Shown here piece by piece: positions 1 through 7,119 of a stretch of DNA of 64,000 nt. The position numbers were made by a program, and so were the translations under genes. The notes below the pieces were generated by a model. It was not told where the DNA came from, searched no databases, and worked only from the letters and a program-made list of their open reading frames with translations. Where the stretch lies: positions 32,109-96,108 of IMG/VR virus record IMGVR_UViG_3300044833_000182; one strand, given 5' to 3'. This stretch comes from a virus. Each line of letters starts with the position of its first letter. The first letter of the stretch is position 1.

Positions 1-417
1 CCGTACCTGGCCGGCCGCGATCCGGCTGCCCCGCTGTTCTCGCCTGCGGAGGCGCGAAAAGAGCGCAACGCTGCCCGGCGAGCGGCGCGAAAGACGCCCG
101 TGCAGCCGTCGCAGCAGGACCGCAGCAAGAAGGACCCGGCGCGGAAGCCTGGCGAGCGCTGGACCACGGAGAGCTACGCTCACGCGATCGCCAGCGCGAT
201 CCGCAAGGCCAACCGGGCGCGAGCGGAGAAGGGACTGCCGCCCGTCGCTCACTTTCACCCTCATCAGCTTCGCCATAACGCGGCGGGAGAACTGAAGCGG
301 CAATTCGGCTGGGAAGTTGCCCGAATTGTCTGCGGCCATACGAGCGTCCAGACCACGTCGGGGTACGTCCAGCGCGATCTTCGCGCGGCTTTCGAGGCCG
401 TTGAGAAGGTCGGTTGA
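1..417 (+). CDS. Tyrosine recombinase (integrase), C-terminal part
   Basis: The frame is open from the first base, so the N-terminal part lies outside the window. What remains is the catalytic core of a tyrosine site-specific recombinase: HQLRH at codons 88-92 supplies the His/Arg pair, GHTS (His at codon 113) the second His, and SGY (Tyr at codon 122) the nucleophile that forms the 3'-phosphotyrosine link during strand exchange. Spacing fits the family. It would integrate or excise the element. The attachment site was not identified. Partial gene; family assignment is firm. Confidence 0.9.
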   Translation, partial: PYLAGRDPAAPLFSPAEARKERNAARRAARKTPVQPSQQDRSKKDPARKPGERWTTESYAHAIASAIRKANRARAEKGLPPVAHFHPHQLRHNAAGELKRQFGWEVARIVCGHTSVQTTSGYVQRDLRAAFEAVEKVG

Positions 418-428
418 CACCGTGGCGC

Positions 429-434
429 TATAAT
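429..434 (+). promoter_or_regulatory. Possible -10 box downstream of integrase
   Basis: A perfect TATAAT lies just after the integrase stop. A TTGACA sits only 9 bases upstream (414-419), too close to act as its -35, so this is at best a -10 element with a poor -35. The 418-665 interval holds no gene that I can support. Confidence 0.25.
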
Positions 435-579
435 TCACCTGACGCGCGACGACGGCCGGCTGTCATTCCTGGGAATTGCGAAAAAGGACGTGACGCCAGC
501 GCTGCCGCGGTGTTGTAATACCCGCTCGCACCAGGTGGATCTCGTCTTTCAATGTCAGATAGCGAATATCTGCTATTAA

Positions 580-599
580 GGATGCCCCCTGCGGCATCC
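580..599. repeat. Hairpin in the 418-665 intergenic region
   Basis: GGATGCC and GGCATCC form a 7-bp inverted repeat around a 6-base loop. There is no T-run, so it is not a clear terminator. It lies about 65 bases before the next gene and could be an operator or an mRNA hairpin. Confidence 0.35.
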
Positions 600-665
600 C
601 CCTCCACCGGGCGCATGGAACGGCGTACACTATTTCAGTGTCCCGTGAAACAAGGATTGCGCCCC

Positions 666-983
666 ATGCAGGAATCAGAAGCGGAAGCCTTGCACCGGCT
701 GGCGGCGCAGGCCCTTCATTACGCAGCCGAGCGGATGACACAGGTTCGGGAGGAACCTGTGTCGGAAGACGCTGCCTCGTCAGAGGAAAAGTACCTTCTG
801 TTCTCGCCCACAGAGGAAGCGATTCTCGCCGCCGTGCCCGTCGAAGGTTGGATGACAGCCGAACTGATCGCGGAAGCCATCGACGAACCGCTGGAGGGCG
901 ACCTGAAACCGCTCCTGCGGAACCTCGTGGCCCGCAAGGCGCTGCGCAGCGCGCAGGGTAGGGGCTACCGGCGCCGAGCCTGA
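666..983 (+). CDS. Small winged-helix-like protein
   Basis: A 105-residue protein; start ATG 666 (MQESEAE) is chosen over 552 because the extra 38 residues read like noise. The C-terminal half (PTEEAILAAVP..., LLRNLVARKALRS, GRGYRRRA) has the helix-helix-wing pattern of a winged-helix DNA-binding domain ending in a basic tail. An 11-bp perfect inverted repeat (737-763) lies inside the coding sequence. It sits next to the integrase, so a role in lysogeny control is possible but not shown. Confidence 0.65.
   Translation: MQESEAEALHRLAAQALHYAAERMTQVREEPVSEDAASSEEKYLLFSPTEEAILAAVPVEGWMTAELIAEAIDEPLEGDLKPLLRNLVARKALRSAQGRGYRRRA
737..763. repeat. 11-bp perfect inverted repeat inside a coding region
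   Basis: GACACAGGTTC (737-747), a 5-base loop, then GAACCTGTGTC (753-763). The outer half-site TGACAC is the same hexamer found around the three divergent regulator promoters further right, so this may be an additional operator. Confidence 0.5.
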
Positions 984-986
984 ATC

Positions 987-1050
987 CGGCTAAGGGGGCC
1001 TTGCCGCGGCAAAGGGGTCTTAGCGCTAATTCCCGGCTAAAGGGGCTTTT
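987..1050. repeat. Three iterated repeats upstream of an HTH gene
   Basis: Three imperfect copies of CGGCTAAGGGGGCCTT-like sequence occur at 987-1003, 1007-1022 and 1034-1050, all in the same orientation, directly before the HTH gene at 1083. Spacing is 20 and 27 bases. Direct repeats in front of a DNA-binding-protein gene suggest operator sites, possibly autoregulatory. Confidence 0.5.
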
Positions 1051-1082
1051 GTTTGCCGCCGCGCCCCGCATATTATTGCGGC

Positions 1083-1349
1083 ATGCTCGATCCCACGAGA
1101 GAGAGACTGATCGGTATGACGGAGGCCGGCCGGCTGATGGGCCGGCACCGCGAGACGATGCGCGCACTGGTGAAGCGCGGGGCGATCGAGGGCGTGGAGA
1201 TGGCCGGCCGGCTGTACACGTCGGCGGAGGCAATCCGCCGGGCGGTTGTACCCGTTGAGGAAGGCCCGCAGCCTGCGTCCGCCGTGGACGTGCAGGCGGA
1301 CTATCGGCGAGCGATGGACGATCTGCGAAGGCGCGGGATGGTGACGTAG
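1083..1349 (+). CDS. HTH DNA-binding protein, excisionase/MerR-like
   Basis: An 88-residue protein starting at ATG 1083 (MLDPTRERL). The segment MTEAGRLMGRHRETMRALVKRGAIEG followed by GRLYTSAEAIRRA (shown in pieces) is a MerR/HTH_17-type fold: first helix, recognition helix, then a wing with a conserved tyrosine. Planctomycete proteins of the DUF1580 type look alike. An upstream start at 1053 is possible but adds only ten residues. Likely an early regulator or excisionase. Confidence 0.6.
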   Translation: MLDPTRERLIGMTEAGRLMGRHRETMRALVKRGAIEGVEMAGRLYTSAEAIRRAVVPVEEGPQPASAVDVQADYRRAMDDLRRRGMVT

Positions 1350-1378
1350 CCGCGCCCACTACCCGGAGGACCACGACC

Positions 1379-1651
1379 ATGAGTATCAATGACCAGCCCC
1401 CGCAGCCGTCCGCCTTCGTTCCCGGCGCCAGCGTGCGGTTGAAGTCCGGCGGCCCGGAGATGCGCGTGGTCGTTACGGTCGGCGGGTGGGTGTGCTGCGC
1501 CTGGGTTGACGCAGACGGCGTGCAGGAGGCGCACACGTTCGACGGCGACGCGCTACAGCCCGTGGACGCTGGCGAGGCGATGGAGAGGCGGGAGTCGGGC
1601 GAGCCCGCGTGGGGTGAGGAACGGGAGGGGGACGGGGAGGAGCAACCGTGA
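1379..1651 (+). CDS. DUF2158 (YodC-like) small protein
   Basis: A 90-residue protein. Residues 12-60 carry the DUF2158 signature: a FVPGASVRLKSGGPEM start, then a VCCAWVD strand and the FDGDALQPV end. Members are small beta-rich proteins with no assigned function, common in phages. The stop overlaps the next start (GTGA), so the two are probably translated together. The tail after residue 65 is acidic and low complexity. Confidence 0.65.
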   Translation: MSINDQPPQPSAFVPGASVRLKSGGPEMRVVVTVGGWVCCAWVDADGVQEAHTFDGDALQPVDAGEAMERRESGEPAWGEEREGDGEEQP

Positions 1652-2256
1652 ACGTACTTCCGGGAGAGAACATCCGCACGCCGGCACTCCAGGCCGCGAA
1701 ACTGGCGCTGCTGTTCCGCGGCCTGGCCGATTGGACGGTCGTGTACGATTCAAACGCCGAATACAAGGGCCAGATGACAGTTCACCCAGAAGAAAAACGG
1801 GCGGTGATCTACGCTTGGGGCGAGCTGACCGCGGAGCCGCCCGATTACCTCTTCCACGAGGTGTTGCACGCGGCCTACCGGGCGGCCGTCCGAAAGGGTT
1901 ACGACGGCGAGGAGGAGTTCGTCCAGGACGTGTGCGGTATTCTGACCGGGGGAATGACCATGAGCGACGGCGGGCAGTTCAAGGCAAGCGACGAGCGGCA
2001 ATTCCAGCCGGGCGACGTGGTGCGGCTGAAGAGCGGCGGGCCGGCGATGACGGTGATGGAAGCCACGCCCGGCAGATGGATTCACTGCCGCTGGTTCGTG
2101 TTCAGCGAGCAACGGCTCAAGAAGGCTGTGTTCCTTGACGTGTGCCTGAAGAAGGATCCGGGCGAACTGCCCGCGGCAACATCGCCTGCGGTGGAGGAAC
2201 TGCGCCGGCACTGCCTCGGACCTGATCGGCCACCGATGTACGGCGGGCAAAAGTAG
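1648..2256 (+). CDS. HEXXH putative metallopeptidase fused to DUF2158 domain
   Basis: A 202-residue protein starting at GTG 1648. Residues 1-100 form an alpha/beta domain with HEVLH at residues 70-74 inside a predicted helix, the zinc-binding motif of zincin peptidases. Residues 117-165 are a second module (FQPGDVVRLKSGGPAM) homologous to the whole upstream protein. The two read continuously in one frame; an internal ATG near codon 103 could also start the DUF2158 part on its own. The third zinc ligand was not identified, so catalysis is unproven. Confidence 0.6.
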   Translation: MNVLPGENIRTPALQAAKLALLFRGLADWTVVYDSNAEYKGQMTVHPEEKRAVIYAWGELTAEPPDYLFHEVLHAAYRAAVRKGYDGEEEFVQDVCGILTGGMTMSDGGQFKASDERQFQPGDVVRLKSGGPAMTVMEATPGRWIHCRWFVFSEQRLKKAVFLDVCLKKDPGELPAATSPAVEELRRHCLGPDRPPMYGGQK

Positions 2257-2276
2257 GCTTATTACCTAAAAGCCTA
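2254..2276. repeat. AT-rich hairpin over the stop codon
   Basis: TAGGCTT and AAGCCTA form a 7-bp stem around a 9-base loop; the stop codon TAG is in the left arm. It lies between convergent genes, so it could assist termination, but no U-tract follows. Confidence 0.35.
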
Positions 2277-2288
2277 TACGGCGGCGGA

Positions 2289-2482
2289 ATGCTCGAGCAG
2301 GGCGGCGGAGACGATGCACGATTATGCTCGAGCATAACTTTCGCGGCTGATGACATCGAATCGCATAATCGGGACCAACTCGAAGTCCTTTGCCGTCAAT
2401 AGGTTGCGTTCTCGAGTAGAGGCGGCTCGATCCGGGCGGGCGGTTTCTCGAGAAGCCCGCTCGAGGTAGCGGCTGCTCGAGC
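2289..2482. repeat. Cluster of six CTCGAG palindromes
   Basis: CTCGAG occurs at 2292, 2327, 2411, 2447, 2460 and 2476. Two copies sit in larger palindromes: TTATGCTCGAGCATAA (2322-2337, perfect 16-mer) and TTCTCGAGAA (2445-2454). The 314-base stretch 2257-2570 between convergent genes holds no credible gene. Elsewhere in the window CTCGAG is scattered and rare. Such phased palindromes suggest a protein-binding region (partition, termination or packaging); which one is unknown. Confidence 0.6.
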
Positions 2483-2570
2483 TAGCGGCCGGTTGCTTGC
2501 GGGCGGGTGGGGGTGCGAGGGCGGCGAGGGGAAGGCTTGCGGCTCTCCCCCTCGCGGAAGGTGGGATGGG

Positions 2571-3404
2571 TCAGGTGGATTCGATCAGATCCCACACCCG
2601 ACGACGGTAGTCTTCCCGGATCGCCTTTGCCCCTTCTGGCGTGATGTGATCGCAGAGTGGCGGAAGGTCGGAGTCGGCTTCTTTCCACGACGAGACGCCG
2701 GGGAATGCCCGCGAGAGGACAGGCCACCAGTGGGGATCGTTCAGCGGAGCGCCCCTTGCGTTCACGTCCCAATAGTCATCGGTTGTGAAGTCGGCGTCTT
2801 GGTCGCCATCGACGAGGGTCTGATGGAGAACGGCGTAATACCAATACCGCGGATCGTCCTCGCACGGCGCGATCTCGACGATGCGAACGACGGGCTTGCC
2901 CATTTCCAAGGGCGTGTGCGTATCGCCCCGATAGGACTTCCCCGGCAGCAAGGGCGGCATCGGAACGGAACCGGGCACAGCGGCCGTCTGTTCGACAGCC
3001 TCTTCGGCGTCCATCTGAGCGAGCGCCGGGGCTTCCGGTTCGACCTGCGGAGCATCCATCTCCGTGAGGAGTTGCAAGGCCCCGTCAACGGTGAGGGGCG
3101 GTTCGCCGGCCTCTTCACGGAGGCGGATCGGCTCTTCGAGACGGTGCCAGTTCTCGGCGAGACGCATGCGCACCTGTGCGGTCCGGAGCGGGGCGCGGAA
3201 ATTCTTCTGGACGAAAGGAATCCATCCGCCGTGGCCGACGAGTGGCTTTGCCTCCAAGAGAACGCGGCCGACATGGACGGCGTCGGCGAGAGAGGCAGTG
3301 GTGTGCCGGAGTTCGCTGCTGTAGTAGTCGTTCGCCCGCTGGCACAGCGCAAGCGCCTGCTGCTGGGACGACACGACGATGGCCGGGGGATTGAGGTTCT
3401 TCAC
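2571..3404 (-). CDS. DUF3102-like phage protein
   Basis: A 277-residue protein; GTG start at 3404 (VKNLNPPAIVV) with a GGAGAG ribosome site 7 bases before it. The segment VGRVLLEAKPLVGHGGWIPF...NFRAPLRTAQVRMRLA (residues about 35-75) is the DUF3102 signature, a domain often found near replication or partition genes in phages and mobile elements. The C-terminal 120 residues contain many acidic and aromatic positions and are unrecognised. It follows the small regulator at 3470 on the same strand, probably as one operon. Confidence 0.65.
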   Translation of the reverse strand: MKNLNPPAIVVSSQQQALALCQRANDYYSSELRHTTASLADAVHVGRVLLEAKPLVGHGGWIPFVQKNFRAPLRTAQVRMRLAENWHRLEEPIRLREEAGEPPLTVDGALQLLTEMDAPQVEPEAPALAQMDAEEAVEQTAAVPGSVPMPPLLPGKSYRGDTHTPLEMGKPVVRIVEIAPCEDDPRYWYYAVLHQTLVDGDQDADFTTDDYWDVNARGAPLNDPHWWPVLSRAFPGVSSWKEADSDLPPLCDHITPEGAKAIREDYRRRVWDLIEST

Positions 3405-3469
3405 GATGTCTCTCCGTGGAGGATGGGTGAGGCCAAAAGCGCAGGATGTCTGCGCATTTGAGGGACTGC

Positions 3470-3739
3470 TTACCTCTTGTCCGTTGGGTCTGGATGGTCC
3501 TTCTTGAACTTGCCGTAGTCCCGAAGGACGTTGGGGCGGAGGTAGCCGTCGATCATCTGGGCAATCTTCATCCGCTTGTTGCGACTGTCGCGAGTGAAGA
3601 AACACATTTCACGGATCATCTCCAGGAGATCAACAGCGATGCGAGCGGTCTCCGACTCCGGCTCTTTGGACGCATCGTCAGGGGGAGGCGACGGAGGCTT
3701 CTTGCCCATGATTGGCTCCAGCAAGAACACTGCCGACAT
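3470..3739 (-). CDS. Small RHH-like regulator, copy 1
   Basis: An 89-residue protein starting at ATG 3739 (MSAVFLLEP), preceded by GGGAGGC. Its N-terminus (LLEPxxxKKxPSxPP) and core (TARIAVDLLEMIREMC ... LRPNVLRDY) match the minus-strand protein at 18786 residue by residue, which also fixes the start. The core resembles the ribbon-helix-helix-like small proteins abundant in planctomycetes. It is transcribed away from the long plus-strand operon, a repressor-like arrangement. Confidence 0.6.
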   Translation of the reverse strand: MSAVFLLEPIMGKKPPSPPPDDASKEPESETARIAVDLLEMIREMCFFTRDSRNKRMKIAQMIDGYLRPNVLRDYGKFKKDHPDPTDKR

Positions 3740-3791
3740 TGTGACGCCTCCCGATGTTACCCGCGACAAGTGGAAACGGACAAGCCATTTA

Positions 3792-3820
3792 AGTATACCA
3801 GGGCGACGATTCTGTGACAA
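3792..3820 (-). promoter_or_regulatory. Sigma-70-type promoter for the minus operon
   Basis: On the minus strand TTGTCA (3815-3820) is separated by 17 bases from TATACT (3792-3797). It would drive the regulator at 3739 and the DUF3102 gene after it. It lies back to back with the plus promoter at 3863. Confidence 0.7.
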
Positions 3821-3862
3821 GGGATTTTAGCCCCGATTTCCAGTTTCCAGTCACAAATCACC

Positions 3863-3891
3863 TTGACACCAGTTACTCACCCTGCTAAGAT
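3863..3891 (+). promoter_or_regulatory. Sigma-70-type promoter for the plus operon
   Basis: TTGACA (3863-3868), a 17-base spacer and TAAGAT (3886-3891). The -35 reads TTGACAC, as in the promoters at 19180 and 38850 that also face a small minus-strand regulator. Confidence 0.75.
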
Positions 3892-3937
3892 ACACATCAG
3901 TCACCCAACCACCGCCCGCCCCTCCGGAGCTTCGACC

Positions 3938-4099
3938 ATGACGACCACAAAGACTTTCGCGAAATCGATCAAGTGCCAGGTCTGCGGCTGCACCGTGATG
4001 GTGGCGCGCACCGCGAGGTTGCCGGTGCGGACGTGTCGGGCGCTGGCCCTGGCGAACCATGTCCAGACACTGCACTCGCACCTGCTGCCGCGGAAGTGA
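3938..4099 (+). CDS. Small zinc-finger-like protein
   Basis: A 53-residue protein starting at ATG 3938, after the promoter at 3863 and a CCGGAG ribosome site. It has CQVCGC near residue 14 and NHVQTLHSH near the end, a plausible C2H2-like zinc site. No function recognised. It is the first gene of the long plus-strand operon. Confidence 0.55.
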   Translation: MTTTKTFAKSIKCQVCGCTVMVARTARLPVRTCRALALANHVQTLHSHLLPRK

Positions 4100-4140
4100 T
4101 ATTTCCACCTTTGCCTTCGCCTCCTCCGGAGCCTCCCGCC

Positions 4141-4629
4141 ATGTGCGCCACCCCGACCGCCGCCCCCGCGACCCGCCCGACGCCCTGCATCATCGCCGCA
4201 GGCAGCGTGGTCAGTTTTCAGTGCGCCCACGGCGAACACGCGAGGTGCCGGGTGGAAGCATGTGCCTGCTCCTGCCACAAGCCGAAGACGCCCGCGGCGG
4301 CAACGGTCGCCGCCCGCCCGACGCCCCGCAGCAAGCCCGCCCGCACGCTGCGCATCCTGTGCCGCCCCGCCCCGGGCGAGTTGGTGGTGGAAGTGACGGC
4401 CAGCGACGGCCGGAACATGTATCACGTCTTCGCCTGCCCGCCGTTCAGCGGCACGGGGCGCGCGTGGATCTGGCAGGGGCTCGGCCGCAAGACCGGGTCG
4501 CGCTACGAAGTGAATATGGGCAGTGGCAGCGGCGACGGGCAGGGCGGGTCGTGCGAGTGCAGGTCGCGGGTGACGTGCCGCCACCGCAGCGCCACCGAAG
4601 CCTTGTTGGCGCGCGGCGACCTGTCCTGA
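4141..4629 (+). CDS. SWIM zinc-finger protein
   Basis: A 162-residue protein; ATG 4141 follows CCGGAGCC. Near the C-terminus CECRSRVTCRH has the CxCx5CxH spacing of a SWIM zinc finger, a DNA- or protein-binding element. A second Cys/His patch (HGEHARCRVEACACSCH) lies at residues 28-45, separated by a Pro/Ala linker. The upstream in-frame extension to 3973 overlaps the previous gene and is not needed. A second SWIM protein is at 20687. Confidence 0.6.
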   Translation: MCATPTAAPATRPTPCIIAAGSVVSFQCAHGEHARCRVEACACSCHKPKTPAAATVAARPTPRSKPARTLRILCRPAPGELVVEVTASDGRNMYHVFACPPFSGTGRAWIWQGLGRKTGSRYEVNMGSGSGDGQGGSCECRSRVTCRHRSATEALLARGDLS

Positions 4630-4666
4630 TTGTTGCCTCACACCCTTTACCTCGGAGGATCGAGAG

Positions 4667-4936
4667 ATGGCAGACCATACACCCGGCCCGTGGAAAGTGC
4701 TGCCGAAGAGCAGCCACCTCAGCATCATGGAAGGCGACGAGTGGAGCGCCGTCCCTATCTGCGATGTCTATATCGCGTCGCGCCCAGACGAGGGGAAAGC
4801 CAACGCCCGGCTGATCGCCGCCGCGCCAACGATGTACGACCTGTTGCACGAGATCCGGCATCGTGTCCCGGCCGGCAGCGAAACGCACGGGTTGATTGCC
4901 GCCGTGCTGGACGAGATCGACAACGGCGCGCCCTGA
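4667..4936 (+). CDS. Phage HTPGPW-type conserved protein
   Basis: An 89-residue protein beginning MADHTPGPWKV and containing ANARLIAAAPTMYDLL, the two hallmarks of a small protein family found in very many tailed phages. The function is unknown. Its presence supports the phage identity of the region. A GGAGGAT ribosome site precedes it. Confidence 0.75.
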   Translation: MADHTPGPWKVLPKSSHLSIMEGDEWSAVPICDVYIASRPDEGKANARLIAAAPTMYDLLHEIRHRVPAGSETHGLIAAVLDEIDNGAP

Positions 4937-5049
4937 CCGCTAACCCAGCCCGCCCCTCGCCCCCCCCCTCGCCCCCGGGGAGTGCAGCCCGTCCGCCCCC
5001 GGCGGCGTCCTCCCGCGACGACGAGTAACCCAAACACTACTGGAGCGAC

Positions 5050-5238
5050 ATGAGCATTAACGAGGCTGTGGAATCTCTGAGGCAGAAACTTGGAGAACCC
5101 GACGTGTTCATCGTCCGCCATGACGGCACGACGATAACGGTCGATGTGAACTTCGTCTACCGGGTCGAGGAAGTGAAAGCACTTGGCGACAAGTGGCAGG
5201 ATTTCCCCCTGCAAATCGGTAGGCGAAGTTGTTGGTGA
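5050..5238 (+). CDS. Hypothetical small protein
   Basis: A 62-residue protein (MSINEAVESLRQKLGEP) with a beta-rich centre (DVFIVRHDGTTITVDV). A GGAG site lies 6 bases upstream of the ATG. Nothing recognisable; coding potential rests on the ribosome site and spacing in the gene train. Confidence 0.5.
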   Translation: MSINEAVESLRQKLGEPDVFIVRHDGTTITVDVNFVYRVEEVKALGDKWQDFPLQIGRRSCW

Positions 5239-5299
5239 GAACACAGTGCGGCGCGTCCGCCCCCGGCGGCGTGTGGCCGGGGAGTAAGGAGTCCAAGCT

Positions 5300-5818
5300 A
5301 TCACCGAACTTCACGCCGACAACCTGAGCAACCGCCTGCGGGAATGCTCCTTCTCGTTCGATCGGGCAATGGCTTCCGGAAACTGGCCAGCCGCCATGCG
5401 CCTGTGGCTTGATCTCCTCGCCGCTTACAGTACGGTCATTCGCGAGGCGCGGTCGGCCAGCGTCGAGAATGACGCCCTGTCCGCGGAACTGAAGGTCTAC
5501 CGCCCTACCCGCACCGGCCGGCCAGCAGCGCCATTCCTCGAACGGCACATCTACGTCTTCACGGCGCGATCTCCGTGGGTGTGCGCGGCGGTGGAGTTGC
5601 GTCAGACAATTCAGATACCACCTATCTTTGGAGGCGGATATTATCAGGAGCATTACGTTCCAGAGAAAAAGACGGTGTGCGGGAAAACAACGTCCTACCC
5701 GGTGTCGGAGCGGTTTACGTCGGGCGGGTGGCCGCGCCTGCATGAGTTGTGCCCCGAATGCACGACGGCGCTCGTCAAGGCGGGAGCATTCCCCGTCGAA
5801 CCTATCACCGGTAGTTGA
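5300..5818 (+). CDS. Hypothetical zinc-binding protein, possible ATC start
   Basis: A well-formed AAGGAG (5286-5291) lies 8 bases before an ATC codon at 5300, with no ATG nearby; the next in-frame ATG is 5369, 69 bases later. The intervening codons (ITELHADNLSNRLREC) look coding, so initiation at ATC, or an ATG mutated to ATC, is likely. The 172-residue product has a helical N-terminal half and a C-terminal VCGK...LCPEC cysteine pair set that could bind zinc. Function unknown. Confidence 0.55.
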   Translation: MTELHADNLSNRLRECSFSFDRAMASGNWPAAMRLWLDLLAAYSTVIREARSASVENDALSAELKVYRPTRTGRPAAPFLERHIYVFTARSPWVCAAVELRQTIQIPPIFGGGYYQEHYVPEKKTVCGKTTSYPVSERFTSGGWPRLHELCPECTTALVKAGAFPVEPITGS

Positions 5819-5827
5819 GGAGTCAAC

Positions 5828-6178
5828 ATGCCGACTGAACCACCAGCCCCGCTGTCCAGCGCCGAGGGCGCCGTCCTCTACCTCTTGCGGCGCATCGCCC
5901 GCGATCCGGGCCTGCGCTGGCTAATGCTCCACACCCAGGCGTTCGGCAAGCTATGCGAGGCGGAAGCTCTTCGCACCGAAACGACGGTGGACGCTGTCGA
6001 GAAGAAATACGGCGTGCCGTGCCAGGAGGGGAGCGTCGAACTGGTCCGGCTGCGGAAGGTCAAGGAGGCAGCGGAAACGCTGATCGAGTTTATCGAGCAA
6101 GACGGCGGGAAACTACTCTTCAAGGAATCCAGTGTTGTGCTGGATCTGCGCGCCGCCCTGTCGAAAGACGGTGAGTGA
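5828..6178 (+). CDS. Hypothetical helical protein
   Basis: A 116-residue, mostly helical protein (MPTEPPAPLSS), preceded by GAGGAG. No family recognised. Its stop is followed by a 90-base spacer to the next gene. Confidence 0.55.
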   Translation: MPTEPPAPLSSAEGAVLYLLRRIARDPGLRWLMLHTQAFGKLCEAEALRTETTVDAVEKKYGVPCQEGSVELVRLRKVKEAAETLIEFIEQDGGKLLFKESSVVLDLRAALSKDGE

Positions 6179-6270
6179 CGGCCGGCAAGCAGCGTCAGGG
6201 CGAGAACGAAGCGGCGGCCCGCGCGGGCGCCGGTGTACGGGGAAGCGGAGACCTTTTAAGGAGAATCACG

Positions 6271-6708
6271 ATGGAGAACTGGCGGAAGGTGTTTCGCGAC
6301 GGTCTGGCTCCCCTGCTCTCCGTGGAGCATTTGGAGGCTTTGAAAGAGGCGCTGGAGAGTGACGATCCTGCTCTGCTGCAAGGCTCAACAATGATGCCTC
6401 CATTTTACCGATCTGAATGGTTGGTGGAAGGCGCATGCTTGCTGGCTTACCCATACGCGGCTGTCAATGGAGGTTTTCTGCACGACGACGATCCCTCCGA
6501 ACTCAACATTGAAGCGGCGCAGGCTGGCGACGTTGAGGCATTCTTCGCGCAAACGTGTTCTGGCATCGATCAACGGCTGGCGGACGCGGAAGAACCAACA
6601 CCCCACCAACTCCTGCTGGAATGGTTTGACGAGACGCCGCGCGACGAGATGCGCATCAACCTCCTTCCTGAAATCGAGCGCGAACTGACGCGGCGCGGCG
6701 GTCTCTGA
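6271..6708 (+). CDS. Hypothetical acidic protein
   Basis: A 145-residue acidic protein; ATG 6271 (MENWRKVF) is chosen because AAGGAG sits 8 bases before it, while the in-frame extension to 6175 reads as spacer. No domain recognised. Confidence 0.6.
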   Translation: MENWRKVFRDGLAPLLSVEHLEALKEALESDDPALLQGSTMMPPFYRSEWLVEGACLLAYPYAAVNGGFLHDDDPSELNIEAAQAGDVEAFFAQTCSGIDQRLADAEEPTPHQLLLEWFDETPRDEMRINLLPEIERELTRRGGL

Positions 6709-6736
6709 CTCCTGACTTCCCGGCCGGAGTCCACGG

Positions 6737-7012
6737 ATGGCGACGTATCCGATCACCGGCCCAGACGCTCAGATCCTTAACGCTGGAGCGGTATGTACCT
6801 ACCTCGGTTGCGAGTTGCGCACTCTCCGCCGCTGGATCGAGGCCGGCCGCTTTCCCCGGCCCCGGCGCGTCGGCCGAACGCGGTTCTGGACCGGGCAGGA
6901 CATTGCCGCCTATCTGTCCCTTGAAGGCCGGTATGTCGTCGGCCCGCAGGAAACTGATGACGAGGAACCGCCGAAAAAAAGCAAAAAGAAGGGCGAAACG
7001 CCGCCCGGGTAA
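6737..7012 (+). CDS. Excisionase/MerR-type HTH protein
   Basis: A 91-residue protein. Residues 14-65 (LNAGAVCTYLGCELRTLRRWIEAGRFPRP, RTRFWTGQDIAAYL) form the helix-turn-helix and wing of HTH_17/excisionase proteins, with a conserved Trp in the recognition helix. The tail is Lys-rich (KKSKKK). Likely a DNA-bending or regulatory protein. Confidence 0.7.
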   Translation: MATYPITGPDAQILNAGAVCTYLGCELRTLRRWIEAGRFPRPRRVGRTRFWTGQDIAAYLSLEGRYVVGPQETDDEEPPKKSKKKGETPPG

Positions 7013-7030
7013 AGGATTCTTTCGGTGTCA

Positions 7031-7080
7031 CTCGCGGCCACTGATGACCACTGGCGTACATCTCGCGGCCACTGATGACC
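7031..7080. repeat. 19-bp direct repeat, two copies
   Basis: CTCGCGGCCACTGATGACC occurs at 7031-7049 and again at 7062-7080, 31 bases apart (three helical turns), just upstream of a promoter. This spacing suits a pair of regulator binding sites on one DNA face. Confidence 0.6.
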
Positions 7081-7119
7081 GGGCAAAGCCGATGCCAAAA
7101 AATAGAGAAAATGTAGCTG

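Noticed and set aside
414-434. Promoter TTGACA ... TATAAT
   Set aside because: The boxes are only 9 bases apart; kept only as a possible -10 element.
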